Shown: positions 12,329-24,410 of the stretch, one piece after another
Numbering within the stretch: position 1 is the first letter of the stretch
Layout of the letters: each line of letters begins with the position of its first letter
Assembly: GCF_964355755.1 (NCBI RefSeq)
Contig: NC_092673.1
Coordinates: forward strand, 12,035,001 to 12,099,000
DNA: 64,000 nucleotides
DNA from: Antedon mediterranea
Taxonomy: Eukaryota > Echinodermata > Crinoidea > Comatulida > Antedonidae
Reading direction: 5' to 3'
Program-made: the position numbers and the translations under genes
Notes under the pieces: generated by a model
Told to the model about the DNA's origin: nothing
What the model saw: the letters and a program-made list of their open reading frames with translations, nothing else
Databases searched by the model: none

Positions 12329-15300
12329 TATGCTCATCCAATTCTCGATGTGCTATTTGTGGTGAGTATGGACACAAAGCATACCTTTGTCGCACACAAG
12401 ATCACAAACACGTCGTCCACTTCAACAATCGTGAAGCATAGGACAACGGCAACAGCAATGTAAGCACTAACAATAAATTCACTGTCCCATTAGACGAAGC
12501 AGAACATTTAGAGAACAATGACAATTATTTCCCTACAAATACTACATCAGCATCTACGACTGGAAGCTTTTTTAAACGTCACAGACGTGGTCATGGTAAA
12601 AAAAATAAGACTGGTAAGAATATTACAAATCATGGCAAATGTCTTTTAAATATTGGTTTCAACAATGTAAATCGATTACGCTCTAAAGTTCCAGAAATTA
12701 AGATTAATGAATTCGGAAAATATACACATATTTGGAGTTGTAGAAACTTTTTTAAAAGGTGAATTAACTGATGATATTAATGGGTTCCAATGGATAGGTA
12801 AAAACAGAAGTTCAAAGGGGGGTGGTGGAATTGGTGCATTTATATCAAAAAATGTTAAGATTATTCATGACAATGTTTTGAACTCGCGAGATGATACATA
12901 TGAAAGATTATGGTTCAAAATCTTTCCTGGTGAAAATCAAATTTATATAGCCGTTGCATATTTTCCTGTTGAGGGAGTAGATAATGATTTATGTGATGAA
13001 TTAGGCCTATATAAACAATTGCTTGCTGATATAATTTGTATCGAGAATGATCATGGGGACACGATCCCCAAATCATAATAATGTCTGATATGAATGCTAG
13101 GATTGGTAAAGAAATCCCTTATGGCGATCCAGTTCTAAACTCAAATGGCGAGCGTCTTTTAAAGTTTCGTAACGACAGATGTTTAAATATTCTTAATTGT
13201 ACTCGGAAATGTGTAGGTAAATTCACATGGTTTAGAAACAATTTCCAAAGTACTATCGATTATATGCTTTGTTCTGATAATTTTGTTGATTCTGTTAAAG
13301 AATTTTTAATTGATGAAGATCGAATAATTGGTCTGGGGAGTGACCATAATGTTTTATTATTAAAATTATCTGTAAAATGTGTTGGTAAAGTATACGTTAA
13401 TCGTAATACCAGATATAGCTGGGACTTTAAACAAGGGCAAGATTTTGAATTATTTCATGGTAAAATAGAAGAAAAGTTTAAAGATTGGAATGCCGATTCA
13501 TACCATGATGTTGACATGCTTTGGGAATCATGGAAACAACATTTAATTGAAGCGGCCCGCGAAGGAATTGGTGTACGTAAACAAAACAAGGCCAACAGCC
13601 ATTAAGTCGCGTGCTACAATGCATAGTGATACCGGACCGACAGACAGACCGACAGACCCACAGACAGACCGACAGACCGACAGACAGACAGAGAGACCGA
13701 CCGACCGACATAGTGAATTATACTGACCGAAATTACTGAACATGTTTAAAAATGTTGAAATGTTTAAAAACATTTATTTTTTTTAAATTTACACGTGCGT
13801 AGCCTGTCACATTCGACGTGCTCGTATAACGTAATTTCGAGTTGAAAAGTAAGTCAAGAAAACAGAAATCGGGCAAAAAGAGTGCGCAATAACATTTAAC
13901 GCGCAGTGCGCGCGCAAAAATATGCGCACTCATGGCAATTTTGTAAACGCTTAAAATTGCCTGAAATGTACTCTTATTTCATCGAAAATAAATTTTGAAA
14001 ATGTTAAGCGCGCGTACGCATGCGTTACATGCGCTACGCACGTAATTGTATTGCCATATGATGATATTTTATGCCCTGAAATTTATGAGTACCAAATTTT
14101 ATTTAATTGTGATTCATGGTTGTGAAGATATGATTACAAACGTGATTTCGTTAAATCGTGCGTAGACCGCGTAATTTTTTATTGCGCACCGTGAAAACAT
14201 AACCACATTGATTCCTGGCCATAAGGAATATACTGTGAAAAATTGACCTAGCTAGATTAAACTGATATCAAGATAAGGTCAGAAAGCGATAAAACGCATA
14301 GTGATACCGGACCGACAGACAGACAGACAGACAGACCGACAGACAGACCGACAGACAGACCGACAGACAGACCGACAGACAGACAGACAGACAGACCGAC
14401 CGACCGACATAGTGAACTATAGAGTCGCTTCCACGCGACTAAAAATAGTAATAAATGCAATGCTTGGTTTGACAAGGAAGTCGAAACTGCTATAAAACAA
14501 AGAAGAGATGCAGCTCGTCTTCATAGAAAATGGGCAAAGAATAAAAGTAATTTAGATGAAGGGGAAAAGCTATGGCAAAGCTATCTTGATAAGAAAAATC
14601 ATACAAAGAATCTAATTAGAAATAAGATTACTGAAATGCAAGTAAATAGATCGATTGATATTGCCAACAAAGGTGGTCGTAATTGCCGTGACTTTTGGAA
14701 AGTGCTTAAAGGAAATACGCGCAAAAATGACACTGTACAATGCCTAAAAATACCGGGCACTAATGAAATAACTTGTGACCGAAATAAAATGAACTATACC
14801 GTCTTAGAGTATTGGAGAACACTATAGGAAAGATGAATAGAAATTTAAATTCCGAGTATGATAAAGATTATATAGAGACAGTCAATTTCGTTAATAACCT
14901 TCAAATAAATAATGACTGTAGGCAAAATGTTGAGGATAGCACTAAATCAATCGTTGACATTAAACTCACATTAGATATAGTGAAATCTGCTATCTACCAA
15001 TCAAAAAACAACAAATCTGCTGGTTCTGACAATATATCTAATGAATTACTTAAAAACGGTGGGACGATTTTAAATAGAATAATTTTATCACTATTCAAAA
15101 AAAGTCTTGAAAAAGTACCGTCGGAATGGAATAGTAGCATTGTTGTACCAATATATAAAAAGGGTGATAGAAGGGACCTAAATAAATTTAGAGGAATATC
15201 TTTAACATCTTGCGTTTCTAAAATATTCAATAGAGTTGTACATTACACAGTTTCCGACTTCTTAGAAGAAAACAATACCCTTTCAGAAATTCAGGGAGGG

Positions 15301-17035
15301 TTTAGACCCCACCGAAGATGTGAAGACCACATAACATAAAAAGAGCATTTGATAGCGTATGGAGAGATGGATTGCTAATGGCAATATGGAATATAGGAAT
15401 TCGTGGTAGATTATGGAATATTATAAGTAGCTTGCACGACAATGTTAAGGGGCAAGTAAAATTTGGTGACATTGAAACACAGTCTTTTGATATAGAAGAA
15501 GGTGTTAAGCAAGGGTGTGTCCTTTCCCCAACCCTGTTTTGCATAATAATGAACGAACTCACTAAATTATTACGAGAACACGCGTTAGGTGTGCGCATAC
15601 ACGATATCTGCCTTGGTAGCCTTTTTTGGGCCGACGATATCGTACTTTTAGCAGATAGCGAAAAAGAACTCAATAAAATGGTAGATTTAGTATCCTTATT
15701 TGCTAAAAAATGGAAATTTAATTTCAATAGTGAAAAGTCAAATGTTTTGATAATAGGCCAGAATTTGAATAGCGAAAAACTTTGGAAATTGGGGGATACT
15801 TTTATATCTGAAGTTGAAACATATAAGTATCTTGGTGTATACATTTCTAGAAATCTAAAAGACAATTTCCACATCAATCAAGTTATTAAAAAGGGCAATA
15901 GGATCATTGCGTACATTAAATCTATTATAGATAGACTCAACAATTTTGATCGTGTCGTATATGGAGATATCCTTTGGAGAAGTATCGGCCTTCCGACTAT
16001 TAACTATGCTTGTGCTGTATGTGTTAATACAAATACTAAAGACATACAAAGGATTGAGTCTCCTCAATTACAAATGGCGCGAACAATTCTTAAAGCGAGT
16101 AGAAGCACTGCAAAAGAGGCACTTTATGGCGATCTAGGTTGGCAACCAATTAACGTAACTCAGGATATTTTTAAAGCAAAATATATAAGAAATGTTATGA
16201 GTATGGAAATGTATCGTTGGCCAAAACTTATATTAAATACAATTATTATTAGACATAAGAATTTTAATTCAAGGTACCAATTTATGAATTTGAAAAAACT
16301 TGTGATTATATTAAGTTCGATTTCAATGCCATTCTTAATGATATATGTACAGGTACTGATATTGATATAAACTGGGTCAAGCCATTTGAAAATACAATTA
16401 AACAATCGTATTCTACTTTTTGGAAACAAGAAGTATTAAGAAAATCATCTTTGCTTGATTACTCTTTGATAAAAGAGTCACCTGGCCTAGAACCTTACCT
16501 ACTGGATAAAACAGATTTTTATGGCTCAAGTTTAAAATTTAAACTTCGTTCAAACACTTTACCACTTGGAAAAATTAATTAATCTAAATGACAAGTGTAA
16601 GGTGTGTGGGTCAGGTGAAGAAGATGTTAAACATTTCCTGTTTATTTGTAATAAGTTACATTGTATTAGAATGGAAGAATTACAAACACTTCAACGTAAA
16701 CTTATTGCAATAAATTGTGTAGATACTTGGGTAAATTTTATTTCTGGTGACCTATCAATATGTCCTAGGAAGCACGTTATTCCATAAAAATAACTCTCAC
16801 GACATTTATGCTGTATTTGACAGTTATTGTAAAATGTACACAAGCCGTGCTTGGAAATTAAGAAATGCAATTTTATTACAACTTTGAACTGTTTTATTTT
16901 AAAAAAAGTGTTTTTCTTTTCCATTGCTGTTGCAAAATTAGTAGTTGTATTAGTGTAGTTTTAGTTTGTAAATAAGTTTTGTAATAGCGTCGAGTCAGAT
17001 TTTATGTCATTATCTCAAATATGTAGAAGTGACAC
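12329..17035 (+). pseudogene. APE-type non-LTR retrotransposon (LINE), broken copy
   Basis: Order of remnants: a zinc knuckle CAICGEYGHKAYLC (12349-12390, C-x2-C-x4-H-x4-C) as in LINE ORF1 proteins; an endonuclease (about 12640-13600) with VVETFLKG, SDMNARIG, STIDYMLCSD and GLGSDHN motifs, frameshifted near 13078; an EN-RT linker (14440-14830); reverse transcriptase with LNKFRGISLTSCVSKIFNRV, GGFRPHRRCEDHI, QGCVLSPTLFCIIMNEL and the catalytic WADDIVLLADS (about 15628-15660), then YKYLGVYISR; and a C-terminal zinc-binding motif (16590-16660). A segment between RRCEDHI (15333) and AFDSVW (15346) is missing, and several stops and frameshifts follow 16370. A DNA transposon interrupts it at 13606-14439. 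The clade is not assigned. It is not functional. Confidence 0.9.
13606..14439. mobile_element. TIR element with flanking CAGA/CCGA arrays inserted in the LINE, TSD TAA
   Basis: The 834 bp insertion is bounded by GTCGCGTG and CACGCGAC inverted repeats and by TAA on both sides (13603-13605, 14440-14442). LINE coding homology stops at the left edge and resumes (AIKNSNKCNAWFDKEV) at the right edge. Near each end is a GACA/GACC-rich array (about 13628-13710 and 14311-14408) opened by GCATAGTGATACCGGACCGA and closed by GACCGACATAGTGAA. A 3 bp TAA duplication fits PIF/Harbinger-type MITEs. The middle ~560 bp is not coding. Confidence 0.8.
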
Positions 17036-18714
17036 AACATTAACATTATGTAAGAGAATTTTCTCGGAGTGCCGTTCTGTTATTAACGCAGTATGTACCT
17101 TCACCCGAAGGTTTTGATTGTATTGTACTTGACAGTATGTGGAAGCCAGTCTGGACTGTACTAACGTGAAGCATCCAAAGTCTGTAGAGACTACTAAAAT
17201 GTGAATGTAAACAAACTGCCCTTTTGCTCAGTGAACTGCAAGTGCCGATCAGCAGAACTTTCTTGCACAAGTATTTGCTATCCATGCCGCGGACGGTACA
17301 TGTATGCCATCTATTAGCTACACGAGTAATATGGTCCAATTATATAGGCTAAGTCCTGGTTCATTGTATCAAAAGCTTGACTAATATCATTGTGACTATA
17401 AAATACATTTGTGTCATCTGCATACACATGTCTACATGGTTATATGCTAACTAATCCTATCATTAATGAATATAAGAAATATAACATATAATGGGTGTGG
17501 CTTTGATGACGTCATTATATTGTGAAATTATATTTATGTTAGTGATATTTTACATGTCATAAGCTATAGATACCACCTTGACATGTTTATGTAATGTATA
17601 GTTTTTATTTTCACATAACTACATAATATATATAAAAGGGGCGTGGTCAAAATGACGGCATTATTGTTTGAAATTTTGGGCACCTTCTAGAATTGTTAGT
17701 AAGGTCCTAAAGAAGGTTTCTGCCAAGTTTGGTGCTTTTGTCACGAAGTGCACAATATGGCCAACAATAGGACCTAAGCGACCTATCTTTAAAAGGGTTC
17801 AAAATGTGCACGAATCTGGAGGGTAACAGGTCAAGTCGGCCCCAATTCAACTCGACCTCGAAGTCAACTCGGCCTCACGTCAAGTCGCGGCCAAAAACTA
17901 TATTATTAGCCTATGTCTTTACAATAAAATTTAATGACAAAAAAACAAGAAGATCGACGTTTCGGAACCATCATGGAACCATTTTCAAGATCAAGTGATT
18001 GAATTATACAAAAATAACAAACACCAAAAGCTGACAGGAAATACAAATTAATTGGTTTATTAACAACAAAGAAGGCCGCAATTCTAAGAACTTAAGTTAT
18101 TAAGCTCCTCCTTCTTCTAATAAACAATATTGTATTATGATTAGGAGTATACACGCAAAATGAAGAAATGAAAAATACTCCATAAAAATCCGATATGAAT
18201 ACGAAATACCTCGTGTTACAAAATCGAAGATGTCACAATTTGGCCATTGTGGAAGTATAAAATTTCAATAATAGTAATTTTATAACTATACATATTATGC
18301 CATAACGATCGTAGGCTACATATGGTTTTATCCATGAGAATGAGTGCAAGTTTAAAAAAAAAGGGGAATCCCCGGTCAACGAAAACACGTAGCAGTTGTA
18401 GATGATCGCAATAGAAGCCGCAGCTATACTTGGTTTCAGATTTTGACACCTGATGCATACATTATTTTTACTGAAGAAATCTACGCGTGATTCTACCCAC
18501 CAAACAATCTTATTATACCTAATAAATATCCTCATAGGTCATGTTTATTGAATTTTTTTGACGTAGGCCTACACGAACGAACATACGCGCCCACGTACCT
18601 GCGCATCATGTAATTCAGTTAAGACAGGATAAATAAAATAAATAATAGTATTCATCTTTCTGTTCACTTTACAGGTAGACTACCTGTATTTATGAGTAGT
18701 ATAACATGTTGTTT
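17036..18714. other. Intergenic, nothing recognised
   Basis: No frame longer than about 100 codons, no RNA gene and no clear repeat boundary. Two GGGTGTGG/GGGCGTGG patches with TGACGTCA- and TGACGGCA-like words occur at about 17495 and 17640. A CAACTCGACCTCGAAG-type low-complexity stretch lies at 17830-17890. Confidence 0.5.
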
Positions 18715-19240
18715 TTTTTTTTGCTGCTGGTGGTATCTACAATATCTAAGGTAGGCTATACTTGGGGTAAATAGGGTCTCTAGTCAAAATTTAGAGGGGT
18801 CTGCCAGGGCCAAGGCATTGTACAGATAGTCTGTAATAGGTCATTTGGTATTGCTTACAATGTGCTAAATCATATAACATTGGTTGCAGCTGGTGGTATC
18901 TACAATATCTAAGCTGGGATAGTTGGGGGAAGGGGGTCTCTAGTCTAACTTTAGGGTGTCTGGCACTTGTGGTGCAGCAGACAATTAGTCTATTGTTATC
19001 CATTTTAGTATTGTATGAACACAACTTGATCATTGGCATTACTTTTGAGTGCTAGGCCTACCTCACTCATCTATGCTATAGGCCTACCCATTTTAGGCCC
19101 TCCCTGGGGTTGGGGGGGGGGGGGGGTTGTCTGACGGGCCTATTGCAGCAGACAAAAAGTCTGTCGTTTGTGATACTGGTATAAGGATGCCAATGGGCAT
19201 CCCATGGTGGTGAAATTAGGTGGTATCTCTTTCATCTAAC
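18715..19240. repeat. Degenerate tandem repeat, three ~200 bp units
   Basis: GGTGGTATCTACAATATCTAA occurs at about 18728 and 18892, with a diverged GGTGGTATCTCTTTCATCTAA at about 19220. Each unit contains a GTCTCTAGTC or related word and a GCAGCAGAC/AGTCT block. The units are strongly diverged. A G run (19109-19127) lies between units 2 and 3. No coding signal. Confidence 0.55.
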
Positions 19241-19440
19241 CGGGGCCGATTTTTTAGCACTTCGGGGTCCCCCGGGTCTAGACGCAGCAGGGGGTACCCG
19301 GCAGATTCCCACTTTCATTGACTTCAAGTGACCCCCAACACACTTAAATAGTCAGATATTGGTACCTAGCTCAGTCTAACCAAATGTCGGGCTGCCTGTA
19401 TATTCATGAAGTCCACTCTTCCGCCCACAAGATTTCTATA
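19241..19440. other. Short spacer, nothing recognised
   Basis: GC-richer non-coding stretch between the tandem repeat and the next transposon; no gene or repeat was recognised. Confidence 0.5.
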
Positions 19441-19449
19441 TCTGTAGCC

Positions 19450-20317
19450 GGGGTCAGTCTAATTACCGAAAACAACCGAAAACAACCGAAAATAACCGAA
19501 AACAACCGAAAACAACCACAAACAACCGAAAACAAACCGAAAACAAACCGAAAAAAAAATTAAAAAAATCTAAATACCGAAAACAAATTTTGTATAATAT
19601 TTTTTTTAATGTCGCCCTCTATTGATGGGTGTTTCTAAAGCTAAGACCATACAGAGGCGCAAAAGTCATGGAAGACCCTAAGAAATGGTAGTGTGCACAA
19701 AATACAACTCAAAATCGTACAAATTCAATGAAATAGATTACATTTACTTACAAAATCTATAAACCCATTTCGTTTTTAGTCTTTTAAAAAACAAAGCATG
19801 ATTTTATCTAACTTTGCGTTTTTTCGTCCCCGGTTTTCGTCACTGACTTATTAAGTGAATACTGAAGCGATTAAGGATAAAAACGTTATTTACTTTCTAT
19901 ACTATGGATTAACATATTCACAATTATTGTAAGGAGTAATGCGCTGGTTTCTGGATCAAAAATCGAAAGACTAAAATTAAAATATTTTTATAGATTCTGT
20001 AAGTAAATGCGATGTTATCATTGATTGATTGCATGATTTTTAGTTGTATTTTGTGCACAAGGGTCTTCCTTGGCTTTTGCGCGCGCGGTTTTGTCTCTGT
20101 TATGGTCTTAGATTTAGAAACACCCATCAATAGAGGGCGACATTTAAAAAATATTATACAAATTTGTTTTCGGTATTTAGATTATTTTATTTTGTTTTCG
20201 GTTTGTTTTCGGTTGTTTATGGTTGTTTTCGGTTGTTTGTGGTTGTTTTCGGTTGTTTAGGGTTGTTTTCGGTTATTTTCGGTTGTTTTCGGTTGTTTTC
20301 GGTAATTAGACTGACCG
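19450..20317. mobile_element. Foldback element with CCGAAAACAA minisatellite arms, 9 bp TSD
   Basis: Ends GGTCAGTCTAATTACCG and CGGTAATTAGACTGACC are perfect inverted repeats. Immediately inside, a 10 bp motif CCGAAAACAA is tandemly repeated about ten times on the left and in reverse complement on the right, followed by more inverted sequence (AATGTCGCCCTCTATTGATG opposite its complement). TCTGTAGCC flanks both sides (19441-19449, 20318-20326), a 9 bp target duplication. The element is about 868 bp with no transposase. Long arms plus a 9 bp TSD suggest a Mutator-like non-autonomous element. Confidence 0.85.
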
Positions 20318-20326
20318 TCTGTAGCC

Positions 20327-20447
20327 TAAGAAGATTAATATAAAACACCAAACCAACTAGTACGCCACTCTCCTACTACTGTAAAATTCTCCTACATAAG
20401 ATGTTTGTGTCTTATTTAATGCTGCTATGATTAGGCTAGTTTCACTA
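20327..20447. other. Short spacer between two foldback elements
   Basis: About 120 bp of unremarkable sequence separating two transposon insertions; probably the remaining original locus sequence. Confidence 0.5.
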
Positions 20448-20457
20448 CAACCATGTG

Positions 20458-22618
20458 GGAGCTAGTCAAGTCGCCCCATCGCAAAGTCGCCCCATACAAA
20501 GTCGCCCCATACACAGTCGCCCCATCGCAAAGTCGCCCCAAAACAAAGTCGCCCTGACACAGTCGCCCCATTGCAAAGTCGCCCCATCGCAAAGTCGCCC
20601 CAACGCAAAGTCGCCCCAACGCAAAGTCGCCCCAACACAAAGTCGCACCATCGCAAAGTCGCCCCAAAACGTTAAAAAATAGTTTAAAAGTGCGTAAAAT
20701 GTCGCAATGATACACAAAATAACACGGGAATAAAAGGGGAAGCCCCGCCATGTATGTAGTCTCAGGTAACATGATCGGCACGCTCCCCAATCATCAGAGA
20801 GGAAGCCCCCAACTAATCACTCCGCGGTCGCACTAAAGTGCTAGCTCTCACCAGAGAGGGAAACCCCCGTAATTACTCTGCCGTTGTCGCACTACAACGC
20901 ACCATCTGAAGATGGGGAAACCCCGTCGGAGTTTTACGATGATATCAGTCGGGTTCGAAATCGGTGGCGTTTAATTTTGGTCGCGATAAAATGATGTTAT
21001 ACGATAGATTATTTTTACTTTGGTCGATGAATATTATTATTATAGACCTATGTTAATAATTGATTTTTGTTTTTATTTTACACTGAGGTCTATGATGAGA
21101 GAAAGATGTGTGCCTTAAAAATGACAATTTGGAAACATAGTTTAAGATTATAGTAAGCCTATTATTCAGCATAATGTCATTTAACAGTACATAAATTTAA
21201 ATGTGAAATATTTTATAGGGAACGTAGGCTAGTACGTATGTGTCTTTTATTTTTTATATGCAACAAATTAGGTAAAACAATTTATTTATAAACATTCAGT
21301 TTACTATTATATACATAGTATTACAATGAACATTGATTATAAGCCTTGAAATGCAATCCCATCATTATATCCATTATAAAATTGCATCATATCGCCACTA
21401 TATGTCGTAAATGATGACGTGCATGTGTGTATTCGTCGTACGTCCGTGTACGTATTATTCCGTGCCTCTTCACTGTCTTGTTTATTAAAATTAAATAAAC
21501 ACCCGATATGAGGATATTTATTAGGCATGATAATTAGAATGTTCTATAACCAAAAGGGTTGAAAAGAATTTCTTCAATAAAATGATCATTCTGCTGTTGA
21601 ATAAAAAGCGACTCGCAATCTGAAACATTCTCTGAAACCAATCGGAGCTGCTCCTTCTGGTATCTGTTTCCTTCTCACAGCTGCTACGTCTTTCTGCTGC
21701 CCGTCGGGGATTCCCCTTTTTAAAAAACACGCACACGATAATCATACTGTACGATGGCTTTTCCATGGTCAAAATGTAGCGTTTTAATTTTACTAAAATA
21801 CCTGCATGTGTAAAACGATCATATCGGCGAAGAAATCCCCTTTTTTTTATTTCTTCATTTTGAAAAGTCATAATTAAAATTAAATAACTATAGACACATA
21901 ACTTGTCAATAAATGCAAAATGATCAATAGGCCTAGCTAAGTAGCCTATATAACATTTATTGTCTTACAACGCTGTTATTGTTTTAGGCTACTGTAAATA
22001 TACGAAGGCCTACTATTTATACACTTATTATATTATCCCTAAAAAATGAGCTGGTATCCACGAGTAGGTTGAAGAAAGATTCGTAATTGTGGCTCTGGTA
22101 ACTAATTTTAAAATCATATTAAATTAACATTTTCGAAACTATAAATCAGGGATAATCTTTTCGAAATCTTTTTAGAACTTTCAAACAAGGGACTATTTTT
22201 TAATGATTTTTAAAAAGCACATCACTCCATTAAAACCTGTAAAATAAAAATTAAAACACAAATTATGTATATAATAGGATAAACATTATAATGTATACGA
22301 CATTTAGCGCGACCAAAGTAACAACGCAATCGATATCAAACGCAACCGCTATATGATTAAAACAGCGTACTACTAGCGGCGGCACTTCCGAAATAAAACC
22401 GTGGGCGACTTTGCGATGGGGCGACTTTGCGTTGGGGCGACTTTGCGTTGGGGCGACTTTGCGTTGGGGCGACTTTGCGATGGGGCGACTTTGTAATGGG
22501 GCGACTGTGCCGGGGCGACTTTGTTTTGGGGCGACTTTGCGATGGGGCGACTTTGTATTGGGCGACTTTGTATGGGGCGACTTTGCGATGGGGCGACTTG
22601 ACTGGATCCCGCCGGATC
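20458..22618. mobile_element. Foldback-type TIR element with AAAGTCGCCCC arrays, 10 bp TSD
   Basis: Each end carries about thirteen copies of a 15-16 bp motif (AAAGTCGCCCC plus a variable AACGC/ATCGC/ATACA spacer): left array 20465-20675, right array as reverse complement 22402-22602. The spacer variants occur in nearly the same order in both arms. CAACCATGTG flanks both sides (20448-20457, 22619-22628), a perfect 10 bp duplication. The 2161 bp interior has no convincing transposase. The G/C-rich open frames in the arrays (GATLRWGDF-type) are open in many frames because the motif lacks stops, and are not genes. Confidence 0.85.
20736..20924. repeat. Four spaced GNRA-like hairpin repeats inside the AAAGTCGCCCC element
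   Basis: GGGGAAGCCCC (20736-20746), GAGGAAGCCCCC (20799-20810), GAGGGAAACCCCC (20856-20868) and GGGGAAACCCC (20914-20924) are spaced 57-64 bp apart. Each can fold as a short G/C stem closed by a GAAA or GAAG loop. Between them are companion words CGGTCGCACTAAAGTGC and GTTGTCGCACTACAAC, themselves small hairpins. It is a degenerate ~60 bp tandem repeat with retained secondary structure. Function unknown. Confidence 0.6.
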
Positions 22619-22628
22619 CAACCATGTG

Positions 22629-24169
22629 TATGCGAATTTGGTGTAATGGTTATGTAACCAGCCTTTAAACTATCAATAGTTTCAGTTGACTAACAATATA
22701 ACAGCAACGCAAAAAACAAACCGGTGGATTTGAAAAGAAATAGGTTTTTTAAAACTAATCGTGTCAAAAAAACTGTACATTAAATCAAATTAGAAATCAC
22801 AAATTAGGCCTATAACTATAGTTTTTTGGACCAGTGGTTTGTCTCCTATGTTTTAACAATAGCATAGCAGGTCTTAAAATAATACTAAAAAGTGGTCAAA
22901 ACTTGGGAATTTGGTCCGGATTGCCTCCAAATTTGTAATGGAGTAGACGTCCTTGACCATCTAGGCCTATCTGTATTTTCATTTTGGTAAGAGATCTTGC
23001 TCGCCGGCTTTTGAAAATTGTCTCCTATTTTTAACAATATCATGGCTGGAAATAGTACTCTCGCACGTAAAATTCACGATAAATAGAAATGAAACTTACT
23101 CTTTATCGGGCTACAGAGTGGTAGCAAACAGATATAGGCCTATCACGCCTGGTTTTTCCACCGGCAAAACACAAGCGACAAACAATAGGAACATTTTTTT
23201 GCGTTCAATTGCGAAGGTCAGAGGCGGTCCCCGACGAAGGTACTTTCGGTAATTTAATAAATTCTAGGAATAAAAATAAATTAATACAAATTAATTATTA
23301 TCAATTAATAATTAAAACAATATTAGAAAATGATGTGAAGCTGCTGCTATAGATATTGAGCAAAACGTTAAATTGTATTATTTTGAAATAAATGCTAAAT
23401 AAGTCAGTAAAACCCCAATTTCCAAAATTCATTTTCATTTATTTACTATAAACTGTACAACCACACTCGAGAAAGAATATAATATGATCGAAATTAAACA
23501 ATGTTTTTATGGTAGGCCTATAGGCCTAATGGTACTACGGAAATAGCAAAAATGCAATGATTATGGAGAAATGAATGACGGGATTTACCACGAACACATG
23601 GACAAAAGCAATCCAAACAGTAAACAAACGCTGACCGCCGGTAAATTATGCACGTCGGTATTTGACTGCAGTCTGTCAATCTTTTCATGGAGTAGGCCTA
23701 AAGAATCTTTTCCAACAACCCCTGGACTACTGTAACGTTAGTAGTTTATATGATGACATGGGATCTAAATTTTAATTAGTGGCAGAAAAAACATTTAGTA
23801 TGAAATTTAGGGTGTTGCCTGGGCAACTGCGTCCGCCACTGATTATACTGTAATATAATTTTTGATGAAAATATAATATACATGAAACGGGATACTACTG
23901 TTATAAATTATATATATTATTTTAAAGCTTTAAGCTTTTACCCATGCGCAACTTACTGTAATTCGATACGGTGTGGTGGTTTTTACGTTTAAGCAGCGCT
24001 TTTCATTGGTTACTGCATACTGTTTTCAAATTTAAGAAGAATTTGAATTTGATAAACGTTGATGATCTGCTGTGTTTTGTGTGACGTGCACACACGACGT
24101 ACATACAGTACATGCAGTGCATGTGCATCGAGAGTGCTGTCGCTATTATTATACTATGCTATAAACTGT
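22629..24169. other. Intergenic, nothing recognised
   Basis: AT-rich sequence without a coding frame of note. Scattered TAGGCCTA words occur at 22806-22812, 22966-22972, 23136-23142 and 23514-23528. No transposon ends were identified. Confidence 0.5.
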
Positions 24170-24406
24170 GTAATTATTATTATTATTATTATAATATAGG
24201 CCTAGGTCTAGACCTAGCCTAGGCTAGTGAATGTAGCCTAACCCTAGTAGGCTAGGCCTCCTACCTAGAGGCTAGCCTAGCTAGGCTAGGAGGCCTCCTA
24301 CTAGCCTAGCTAGACTAGCTAGTAGGCTAGGCCTAGTCTACTAGTACTAGCCTAGCTAGAGCCTAGGTAGGCTATTATTAGTATTACTAGTAGGTAGGCC
24401 TAGGAG
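24170..24406. repeat. (ATT)n followed by CTAGGCCTAG-type low-complexity tract
   Basis: A short (TTA)n run leads into about 210 bp built almost only from the words CTAG, AGGCCT and TAGGCTAG in both orientations, so that the tract is palindromic at many scales. A shorter tract of the same type is at 25310-25362, on the other side of the TIR element. Confidence 0.8.
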
Positions 24407-24410
24407 GCCA

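Noticed and set aside
14257-14495. RQTD / LSVCLSVG repeat frames in the CAGA arrays (also 13478-13773)
   Set aside because: Low-complexity translation of the tetranucleotide array in the inserted element.
17036-17340. 97-codon minus-strand frame
   Set aside because: No motif, start or context to support a gene.
20431-20790. Open frames of GATLRWGDF / AKSPQRKVAP type (also 22263-22657)
   Set aside because: They are translations of the AAAGTCGCCCC array, open in several frames on both strands because the motif has no stop codon.
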